6,631 bases of DNA from Candidatus Altimarinota bacterium. Its GTDB lineage: Bacteria; Patescibacteriota; Gracilibacteria; UBA4473. The position numbers and the translations under genes are program-made. Below the pieces are notes generated by a model, which had not been told where the DNA came from, did not search any database, and saw only the letters and a list, made by a program, of their open reading frames with translations. Below, one piece after another: positions 1 through 4,797 of the stretch (position 1 is its first letter; each line of letters starts with the position of its first letter). The DNA is taken from NCBI GenBank assembly GCA_018401175.1, contig JAGYLK010000057.1:1-6631 (forward strand), in the 5' to 3' direction.

Positions 1-126
1 GATATTCAGCGTAATGCTGGGGAGCATTCTTATCAGATAGGTGGAAAGAGAAAGGTTGCTCCAACTCCAAAAGCTACTGTAACTACTAGTTCCACACGGC
101 GCTGGTATAATCCATTTACATGGTAA
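1..126 (+). CDS. C-terminal end of an unidentified protein (5' end outside the window)
   Basis: Frame 1 is open from the first base to a TAA at 124-126, giving 41 residues with no start in the window. The fragment is polar and basic, with a Lys/Pro/Thr/Ser-rich stretch in the middle. It ends in an aromatic tail, RRWYNPFTW. A hairpin terminator starts about 20 bases after the stop, which supports this being a real gene end. I do not recognise the family. The low-complexity Thr/Ser/Pro segment followed by a compact aromatic C-terminus could be a linker plus a terminal peptide, but nothing here gives a function. It could also be a chance open frame, since 126 bases is short. Confidence 0.45.
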   Translation, partial: DIQRNAGEHSYQIGGKRKVAPTPKATVTTSSTRRWYNPFTW

Positions 127-147
127 CCACAGACCTCGGGAAAATTC

Positions 148-180
148 AGAGCAGCACAACTTCGGTTGTTGCTGCTCTTT
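148..180 (+). terminator. Hairpin terminator with UUCG tetraloop
   Basis: The left arm AGAGCAGCACAAC (148-160) pairs with GTTGTTGCTGCTCT (165-178) with a single bulged T. The arms are closed by a C(UUCG)G tetraloop at 161-164. The stem is about 13 bp, and a short T run follows (178-180, then CC). The U tract is weak, but the stem and ultrastable loop sit about 20 bases after the TAA at 124-126. This is the expected place for an intrinsic terminator of the upstream gene. Confidence 0.75.
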
Positions 181-223
181 CCTATGTGTGGAAATCTCCC
201 CTAGATGTTTGGTCCGGTCGTCG

Positions 224-277
224 TTCCCTCTTTCTTCTCTCTTCGTTTACACTACGACAAGACAAGCAAGAGGGGAA
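224..277. other. Long imperfect inverted repeat in the spacer before the K+ channel gene
   Basis: TTCCCTCTT at 224-232 pairs with AAGAGGGGAA at 268-277 (one extra G). Inside it, CTTCGT at 241-246 pairs with ACGACAAG at 254-261 (one bulged C) around a 7-base loop. Together they could form an extended two-part hairpin. It is too irregular and lacks a T run to be a standard terminator, and it matches no RNA family I recognise. The rest of the 127-414 spacer holds the terminator and the 29-bp repeats. I see no tRNA or known ncRNA there. Confidence 0.3.
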
Positions 278-310
278 GTGCGAAGGATTTTGTTTTTAAA
301 AGATTTTTAA

Positions 311-376
311 TTTCCCCCTTGAGAAAGGGGGACTAAGGGGGATTTTTTTGAGAAAGGAGGACTTAGGAGTATTTCT
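311..376. repeat. 29-bp tandem duplication with a G5/C5 hairpin
   Basis: Bases 319-347 and 348-376 are two adjacent 29-base copies matching at 24 of 29 positions. Both begin TTGAGAAAGG and share the pattern of an A-flanked G run, ACT/ACTT, a second G run and a T run. The first copy is G5-rich and the second has degenerated. CCCCCTT at 314-320 and AAGGGGG at 325-331 form a perfect 7-bp stem closed by a GAGA (GNRA-type) loop. Palindromic C5/G5 blocks of this kind look like a REP-like or miniature interspersed element. It lies 39 bases before the channel start codon, so it could affect the leader or simply be dispersed debris. Confidence 0.6.
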
Positions 377-414
377 CAAGAAAACTATTTTCAAATCCCG
401 TTCCCTCTGGCACA

Positions 415-1281
415 ATGACAGAGCAAATAAAAATGAAACAAAAAATACACGCGGTGTTGATCGATTTACTCGAAAATCACGAGTCTCGTGCTGGGCGTTT
501 TTTTGGACATACATTACTCTTCTTGATTGCTCTCTCTACGCTTTCTTTTGCCTTCGAGCATAGCGAGTTTTTCCAGAATTATCTCTATTATTTTCTCCTC
601 TTTGACCAAGTGGTTATTGGATTTTTTGCCGTTGAATATGTACTGCGTCTGTTTGTTTCACCACAGCGATGGAAGTTTATCTTTTCTCCGTTGGGGCTTG
701 TTGATTTGCTTGTCGTTGTCTCGGGATTGTCACATTTCAATCTTGCATTCTTGAGAGGGCTTCGGTTATTGCGAATACTGCAGCTGTTGAAAGTCCTTCG
801 ATATTCCGATTTTTTGTTAAATTTTTTGCGTTCGTTTTCCCACTATCGTCATGAATTTCAGATTTTGGGAACTTCCTTTGTGGTTGTGTGGATTATGAGT
901 GGACTGGGGGCATATTTATTAGAACATGGATTTAATCCTGCGATTTTTTCTCTGGGAGACGCTCTGTGGTGGGCTTTGGTGACGATGGCAACAGTTGGTT
1001 ATGGAGACATCGTTCCGGTGACAGGAGGGGGACAAATTTTAGCGGGAGCGGTTATTATTTTGGGAGTGGCGACGATGTCGATGTTGACGGCCATTGTGAC
1101 GCGTATTTTTCTCGATCACTTTTTTGGGAAACGATTGCATGTCTGTGAATTTTGTCATTTTCCACATCATGATCATGACGCGAAATTCTGTAAAAATTGT
1201 GGAAATCAATTAGATGTCAAAAAACTGGATAAAGCGGCAATAATTGCGCCGGTTCCAGTGCATGGGAGGGTGGGGAAGTGA
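415..1281 (+). CDS. Voltage-gated K+ channel with C-terminal zinc ribbon
   Basis: This 288-residue six-helix membrane protein has the selectivity filter TVGYGD at about 193-198, preceded by pore helix WWALVTMA. Predicted helices are S1 about 32-48, S2 57-80 (with the VEYVLRLF signature), S3 87-104 (Asp97), S4 110-131, S5 147-169 and S6 207-230. S4 places R114, R117, R120, Q123, K126 and R129 at every third position, the pattern of a voltage sensor. It should assemble as a tetramer in the inner membrane and conduct K+. After S6 comes a cytoplasmic zinc ribbon with C244/C247 and C259/C262, the spacer being rich in His and Asp, then a short basic tail. The ATG at 415 has no Shine-Dalgarno sequence, and ATG 433 (residue 7) is an alternative start. 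A weak promoter-like pair, TTTTCA at 388 and CACAAT at 411, would favour 433. The gene converges on folD. Confidence 0.9.
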   Translation: MTEQIKMKQKIHAVLIDLLENHESRAGRFFGHTLLFLIALSTLSFAFEHSEFFQNYLYYFLLFDQVVIGFFAVEYVLRLFVSPQRWKFIFSPLGLVDLLVVVSGLSHFNLAFLRGLRLLRILQLLKVLRYSDFLLNFLRSFSHYRHEFQILGTSFVVVWIMSGLGAYLLEHGFNPAIFSLGDALWWALVTMATVGYGDIVPVTGGGQILAGAVIILGVATMSMLTAIVTRIFLDHFFGKRLHVCEFCHFPHHDHDAKFCKNCGNQLDVKKLDKAAIIAPVPVHGRVGK

Positions 1282-1291
1282 GGTTTGTCAC

Positions 1292-1333
1292 AAACTACAA
1301 TCTTCAAACTACAAACTGTAAACTGTAAACTGT
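1292..1333. repeat. Heptanucleotide tandem array between converging genes
   Basis: Six consecutive 7-base units fill 42 of the bases separating the channel stop (1281) from the folD stop codon. In order they are AAACTAC, AATCTTC, AAACTAC, then AAACTGT three times without change. The last base of the array is already part of the folD stop codon (TAA, complement at 1333-1335). No stable hairpin or T run accompanies it, so it is not a conventional terminator for either gene. Confidence 0.7.
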
Positions 1334-2181
1334 TAGCTAACTGCTTCTGCCGCTTCGATTGTGTTTTCAATCAAGCTGACAACAGTCATCGGTCCAACTC
1401 CTCCTGGGACGGGAGTAATTTTTCTGGCCACCTTTTCCGCGGATTCAAAATCAACATCTCCGACGAGTTTTCCTTCCTCTGTTCGGTTGATTCCAACATC
1501 AATAACAGTACAACCAGGTTTCAATTGTTCTCCTTTGACAAGACCAATCTTTCCAACGGCGACAACAACAATATCTGCTTGTTTCAAGAAAAAATCTACA
1601 TCTTTTGTCCCTCTATGACAGGTTGTAACGGTTGCGCCACGGTTGAGCAATAATAATCCCACCGGTTTTCCTACAATATTACTGCGTCCAAGAACAACTG
1701 CATTTGCTCCCTTGATTTCCGTTTTTGATTCATCAATCAAGCGAATAATTCCTTTTGGGGTACAACTCTGATGACCGGGTTCTCCGAGAAATAAATTTCC
1801 AACATTTGTCGCGGTAAATCCATCGACATCTTTTTCAGGACGTATTTTTTTCAACACTTTTTCCACAGAAATATGATCGGGGAGGGGAAGCTGAACAATG
1901 ACGCCATGAATAGTTTCATCGTTATTTATAGTTTCTATTTGATTGAGAATCGCATCTTCCGAAACAGAAGCTTCAAATCGTCGCACTTCAGAAATAATTC
2001 CGGCACGTTCGGCAAATTTCTCCTTTTGTCGTACATAGGAAGCGCTGGCGGGATGTTCTCCTACAAGAATTACCACAAGCTTTGGAAGAATCCCTTTTGC
2101 TTTCAGCGTTTCAACTCGGGCGATGAGATCAGACTCAATAATTGTTGCGGCAATGTCGCGACCGGAAATGATTTCAGCCAT
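1333..2181 (-). CDS. folD: Bifunctional methylene-THF dehydrogenase / methenyl-THF cyclohydrolase FolD
   Basis: The 282-residue protein has the usual FolD length. This cytosolic enzyme interconverts 5,10-methylene-THF and 10-formyl-THF through methenyl-THF using NADP+. Signatures are SASYVRQKEK at 46-55 with the conserved Tyr49 and catalytic Lys53; VQLPLP at 96-101 (Gln97); PEKDVDGF at 115-122 (Asp120 in the folate site); the cofactor-loop motif GRSNIVGKP at 165-173; and PVPGGVGPMT at 257-266. All key residues are intact. The ATG lies inside the end of the upstream membrane-protein gene (8-base overlap, ATGGCTGA), so translation is probably coupled. No Shine-Dalgarno sequence is visible. It is the last gene of the tmk unit. 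5,10-methylene-THF is the one-carbon donor for dTMP synthesis, which fits co-transcription with thymidylate kinase. Confidence 0.96.
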   Translation of the reverse strand: MAEIISGRDIAATIIESDLIARVETLKAKGILPKLVVILVGEHPASASYVRQKEKFAERAGIISEVRRFEASVSEDAILNQIETINNDETIHGVIVQLPLPDHISVEKVLKKIRPEKDVDGFTATNVGNLFLGEPGHQSCTPKGIIRLIDESKTEIKGANAVVLGRSNIVGKPVGLLLLNRGATVTTCHRGTKDVDFFLKQADIVVVAVGKIGLVKGEQLKPGCTVIDVGINRTEEGKLVGDVDFESAEKVARKITPVPGGVGPMTVVSLIENTIEAAEAVS

Positions 2182-2470
2182 TCGTTCGGAAATGAGGAAT
2201 AAAAATCTTTTTTCGCAGGCGAAATATACCTATTTGTCCAAAAAATACGAGCCCAAAGAAGAGAATTTCTGCCCAGAATTTCTTCACAAAAACGGTATTT
2301 GTCGGATCGTCTCCCTGAAATACATGCGGAAAATAGGGTGTCGGCGTTTTGATAGCTGGATGAGTGGAGAAATCCAAAAAATCAACCAATAAATTTACTA
2401 CAAAGAGCGCTGCACAGATGACGAATATTTCTACAAATACAAGCCGTGGCCAGTCTTTGGAAAGCAGCAT
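2174..2470 (-). CDS. Small two-helix membrane protein, unknown function
   Basis: This 98-residue protein has two strongly hydrophobic segments, about 10-32 (start of helix at LVFVEIFVICAALFVV) and about 65-84 (ILFFGLVFFGQIGIF). A polar, Pro-rich segment of about 30 residues between them contains PTPYFPHVFQGDD. The tail RLRKK after helix 2 suggests both ends are cytoplasmic with the loop outside. I do not recognise the family. Being a real gene is supported by its position: it starts at the stop of tmk (TGATG, one shared base) and its own TGA overlaps folD by eight bases. The frame is also open two codons further up to a TTG at 2473. The ATG at 2470 is preferred for its TGATG coupling. No catalytic motif is visible. 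A membrane-bound accessory role is possible but unsupported. Confidence 0.7.
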   Translation of the reverse strand: MLLSKDWPRLVFVEIFVICAALFVVNLLVDFLDFSTHPAIKTPTPYFPHVFQGDDPTNTVFVKKFWAEILFFGLVFFGQIGIFRLRKKIFIPHFRTNG

Positions 2471-3168
2471 CAAAATAAAGGTTGTTGTGCATCAGAAAGT
2501 ACATTTTTTTTCTGCAATTTTTCAAGCACAAGTGCCAATATTTCATTTCCAATTTCCTCGCGTCGTCGCAATTCACCGCCCTTGTCCACGGGAATTTTTA
2601 CCCATCGAAAATCTCGTTTACAGCGATCGAGAGCTACTTCTCGTACTTGTTGTAAATATCGTTCATCCGCTTCGTGGAGATCAGCGAGTCTGTTTTTTGC
2701 CGCATGAATTTTTGCTCGCGCTTCCATGCTCGCATCGAGAAAAATAACCAAACTTTCTCGAGGAAATCCATGTATGTCGTATTCGAGTTGTTCAACGTAT
2801 TTTTCTAATGCGGTTATTTCTGATTTTTTTCCTCCACGAGCAGGGGTGTAAATTAAGTTTGAAGTAACTCCTCGATCACAGAGCAGTAAATCATTTTCTG
2901 CGCGGAGTTTCTCGATTTCTTCTATTTGTTCGAGTCTGTCTGAGGCATACAACGAAGCAACAATTCGCGGGTCAATATGTTTCATCTCTCCGAATTCTCC
3001 TCGAAGATAGGCAGCAATACGGCGTCCGGCGACTGTTTTTTCATATCCCGGAAATCGAACAAATCCCACACTGATTCCGCGTTCTTTGAGATTTTGTATC
3101 AAGATGTCGGTTTGAGTTGATTTTCCACAAGCATCTAATCCTTCGAGAACGACAATGGGTGATTTCAT
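2470..3168 (-). CDS. tmk: Thymidylate kinase (dTMP kinase)
   Basis: The enzyme phosphorylates dTMP to dTDP with ATP in the cytosol. The 232-residue sequence starts with a P-loop, EGLDACGKST (9-18, Lys16). The RFPGYEKTVAGRRI segment (about 38-51) corresponds to the dTMP-binding R-x-P region. YASDR, CDRGVTSNLIY (the DR-x-x-x-SN motif) and a LID-type stretch with DLHEADERYLQQVRE follow. It is slightly longer than typical TMPKs (about 205-215) because of a Lys-rich insert after the DR motif and a polar C-terminal tail. The only start is the ATG at 3168, with no Shine-Dalgarno sequence but an extended -10 element 20 bases upstream. It is the first gene of the leftward unit with the small membrane protein and folD. 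A non-TMPK nucleoside monophosphate kinase is possible but less likely given the combined motifs. Confidence 0.93.
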   Translation of the reverse strand: MKSPIVVLEGLDACGKSTQTDILIQNLKERGISVGFVRFPGYEKTVAGRRIAAYLRGEFGEMKHIDPRIVASLYASDRLEQIEEIEKLRAENDLLLCDRGVTSNLIYTPARGGKKSEITALEKYVEQLEYDIHGFPRESLVIFLDASMEARAKIHAAKNRLADLHEADERYLQQVREVALDRCKRDFRWVKIPVDKGGELRRREEIGNEILALVLEKLQKKNVLSDAQQPLF

Positions 3169-3188
3169 AGAGAAAATTTTTCACGAAT

Positions 3189-3197
3189 AGTGTACCA
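3189..3197 (-). promoter_or_regulatory. Candidate extended -10 promoter of the tmk unit
   Basis: On the minus strand TGG precedes TACACT (complement of AGTGTA at 3189-3194), matching the TGn-TAtaaT extended -10 form with four of six core bases. It ends 20 bases before the tmk ATG, implying a leader of roughly 12-15 bases. No convincing -35 lies 17 bases upstream, as is common for extended -10 promoters. Confidence 0.4.
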
Positions 3198-3299
3198 GAT
3201 TTTCCAAAAATAAAAATGAGAGGCAGTTCTTTTCAATATATTTCATTTTTTGTCATTCATATTTCATACACTTTTGTCCTCGTTGCAAAGAGAAATTAC

Positions 3300-3329
3300 T
3301 CGACGAAAGAGGTCGCTTCAACGTATAGT
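3300..3329 (+). promoter_or_regulatory. Candidate promoter of folP
   Basis: TCGACG (3300-3305, four of six matches to TTGACA) and TATAGT (3324-3329, five of six to TATAAT) are separated by 18 bases. The expected start near 3336 gives a leader of about 25 bases ending in an A-rich run before the ATG at 3362. This would be the rightward half of the divergent tmk/folP promoter region (3169-3361). The rest of that gap shows no other structure that I can support. Confidence 0.5.
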
Positions 3330-3361
3330 AGAGGTGATTTATTTAAAAAAAACAAAAACAT

Positions 3362-4117
3362 ATGACCTGCGAAATTTTTGGCATTCTCAATGTTACACCG
3401 GATAGTTTTTCTGATGGGGGCGAGTTTTCTGAGCCGGAATCAGCCATTTCTCGGGTCAAAGAAATGCTCCACGAAGGAGCATCTTTTATCGATATGGGGG
3501 GAGAATCGACTCGTCCGACAGCGACGCCCGTTTCTCCAGAAGAGGAGTGGAGTCGGGTAGAGCACGTTGTTTTAGAATTTTTATCTGATCCAGATATTCG
3601 TCCTTCTATTTCTCTCGACACGCGTCATTGGGAAACCGCAGAAAAATTCTTCCGTTCTGGAGGCGAAATTCTCAATGATATTTCAGGAGTTTCTGATTCA
3701 AGAATGCAAGAACTGGTAGCGCAGTTTGCGAAAAAAGTGATTGTAGGGCACTTTCCTGGGAATACATTGAATGAAGTGCATGAACAAAAAATTGATTCAG
3801 TAAATAGAGTATGTGATGATTTATTAGCACGTCATGAAGAATTAATTCGAGCGGGGATTGCGCCTGGGGCGATTATTTTGGATCCAAATATTGGGTTTGG
3901 GAAAACAATGGAATGTAATGAGAAATTATTGAAAATCGCAGCATTAGTGCCGGGATATGAAGTGATGATTGGGCATTCTCGGAAACGATTTCTTGGCGAG
4001 CATCGATATGAGATAGAGCCCAATTTAGCCGCAGCACAAATTGCGATTGATTCGGGAGCGAGATATTTGCGGGTACATGATGTTTTGGAGCATGTGCATT
4101 TACTGAGGAAATATTGA
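3362..4117 (+). CDS. folP: Dihydropteroate synthase
   Basis: The enzyme condenses 6-hydroxymethyl-7,8-dihydropterin diphosphate with p-aminobenzoate to give 7,8-dihydropteroate, the sulfonamide-sensitive step of folate synthesis. The TIM-barrel signatures appear in order: GILNVTPDSFSDGG (7-20, Asn10), IDMGGESTRP (43-52, Asp44, Arg51), SISLDT (Asp86), ILNDISG (Asn105), ILDPNIGFGKT (Asp174), GHSRKRFLG (204-212, Lys208) and RVHDV (237-241). At 251 residues it is compact compared with the usual 270-285. The region equivalent to the common LMHMxGxP motif reads VGHFPGNT, keeping His and Gly but losing the Met. The start is fixed because an in-frame TAA lies at 3344-3346 and ATG 3362 leads straight into the first motif. 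There is no Shine-Dalgarno sequence at normal spacing. Confidence 0.95.
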   Translation: MTCEIFGILNVTPDSFSDGGEFSEPESAISRVKEMLHEGASFIDMGGESTRPTATPVSPEEEWSRVEHVVLEFLSDPDIRPSISLDTRHWETAEKFFRSGGEILNDISGVSDSRMQELVAQFAKKVIVGHFPGNTLNEVHEQKIDSVNRVCDDLLARHEELIRAGIAPGAIILDPNIGFGKTMECNEKLLKIAALVPGYEVMIGHSRKRFLGEHRYEIEPNLAAAQIAIDSGARYLRVHDVLEHVHLLRKY

Positions 4118-4141
4118 CAATAAATTAATACGTGTTATCAT
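4114..4141 (+). promoter_or_regulatory. Strong promoter overlapping the folP stop; likely leaderless
   Basis: A perfect TTGACA (4114-4119) contains the folP TGA stop. After 16 bases comes TATCAT (4136-4141, five of six), preceded by TGT, which makes an extended -10. Transcription should start about seven bases on, at the ATG at 4146/4149. The 197-residue gene can therefore be transcribed separately from folP with essentially no 5' leader. Confidence 0.65.
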
Positions 4142-4148
4142 AGTAATG

Positions 4149-4742
4149 ATGAGTGAAATATTTTCTTTAGAGAAACAAGCAACGATAGGAAATGAAAATC
4201 GGGCAGGGGAAGAACCTTCCTCTCAAGATATTAAAGATGTGTTACGAGATGTTTCTCAAAAATTATTAAGCATAGTAGAGAAGGCAGAGAGCTTCAATGG
4301 AAATGCAACCCCAGCGGATCGAGAAGGTTTATATATGAGCTTAGAGAAAGTGCAACAAAACATTTCATCTTTATTAGAAACAAAAAATAAAAATATACAA
4401 TCGGCATTACAAAAAGTGTTGGAATTCCAAAATGATTCTCGTATAAAAGCCCGTTTGATTACTGAAAATATTTTTATTTTGACGCCCTCGGTTGTCCAAT
4501 GGTTGAGTTTTTTGAGTCGACAGGGAGAACAAGAATTGCCACGAGACGATAAAGAAATGTTGATTGAGTTATCATCAAATTTGCAACAATCGATTCCGAA
4601 TAAATTAGAGCGAATACTGGCTCGTTTTAAGATATTTAATAGTTATATTCGTTTGGCAGATAGCAGTACTTTCAAAGATATGTATTCTATTCGAAAATAT
4701 GCAGAACGTTTTAATAAAAAAGATTCCTCTCTATCCAGATAA
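4149..4742 (+). CDS. Unidentified helical soluble protein
   Basis: The 197-residue product (198 if started at the adjacent ATG 4146) has no signal peptide or membrane segment. It is rich in Glu, Lys, Ser, Leu and Gln with heptad-like stretches: about 27-50, 70-100 (starting LEKVQQNISSLLE) and 135-160. Overall it looks all-alpha with some coiled-coil tendency. One more hydrophobic patch, IFILTPSVVQWLSFL near 107-121, probably forms a buried helix. No enzymatic motif is visible and I do not recognise a family. It stands between folP and pyrG, has its own promoter overlapping the folP stop, and ends 55 bases before pyrG. ATG 4149 is chosen because it sits 7 bases after the -10, matching the spacing at pyrG and the last gene. 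Confidence 0.75.
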   Translation: MSEIFSLEKQATIGNENRAGEEPSSQDIKDVLRDVSQKLLSIVEKAESFNGNATPADREGLYMSLEKVQQNISSLLETKNKNIQSALQKVLEFQNDSRIKARLITENIFILTPSVVQWLSFLSRQGEQELPRDDKEMLIELSSNLQQSIPNKLERILARFKIFNSYIRLADSSTFKDMYSIRKYAERFNKKDSSLSR

Positions 4743-4760
4743 ATTTTCTTCTTAAAATTT

Positions 4761-4789
4761 TTGCGTGACGCCTTATTTCATCGTACAAT
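4761..4789 (+). promoter_or_regulatory. Candidate leaderless promoter of pyrG
   Basis: TACAAT (4784-4789, five of six matches to TATAAT) ends eight bases before the pyrG ATG at 4798. Seventeen bases upstream lies TTGCGT (4761-4766), which keeps the TTG of the -35. Predicted initiation falls at or next to the start codon, and no Shine-Dalgarno sequence is present. Confidence 0.5.
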
Positions 4790-4797
4790 TTCTTGCG

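Noticed and set aside
319..376. CRISPR array
   Set aside because: The two 29-base copies are directly adjacent with no spacer and there are only two. No cas genes are present.
1281..1296. GTTTG-TCA-CAAAC as a terminator between the channel and folD
   Set aside because: Only a 5-bp AT-rich stem with a 3-base loop and no T run on either strand.
1279..1653. UGA read as glycine (code 25), extending the K+ channel through 1279-1281
   Set aside because: Read-through would add over 120 residues antisense to folD with no domain character. Three other genes also end sensibly at UGA, and no gene contains an internal UGA.
1285..1653. Protein of 122 residues on the + strand opposite folD
   Set aside because: It is a shadow of folD in the antisense frame with no recognisable features and an atypical Cys/Asn/Ser-rich composition.
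2123..2747. Two + strand frames (2123-2392 and 2364-2747) opposite the membrane protein and tmk
   Set aside because: They overlap well-supported minus-strand genes, lack motifs and look like low-information antisense translations.
3281..3323. CGTTG...CAACG inverted repeat as an operator in the divergent promoter region
   Set aside because: Five-base arms separated by 33 bases are expected by chance, and no longer symmetry surrounds them.
3331..3336. GAGGTG as the ribosome binding site of folP
   Set aside because: It is 25 bases from the ATG at 3362, too far for Shine-Dalgarno pairing, and lies around the predicted transcription start.
4765..4797. Upstream GTG start for pyrG
   Set aside because: The 11 extra residues are not part of the CTP synthase family start and overlap the -10 box. 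ATG 4798 matches the conserved N-terminus.
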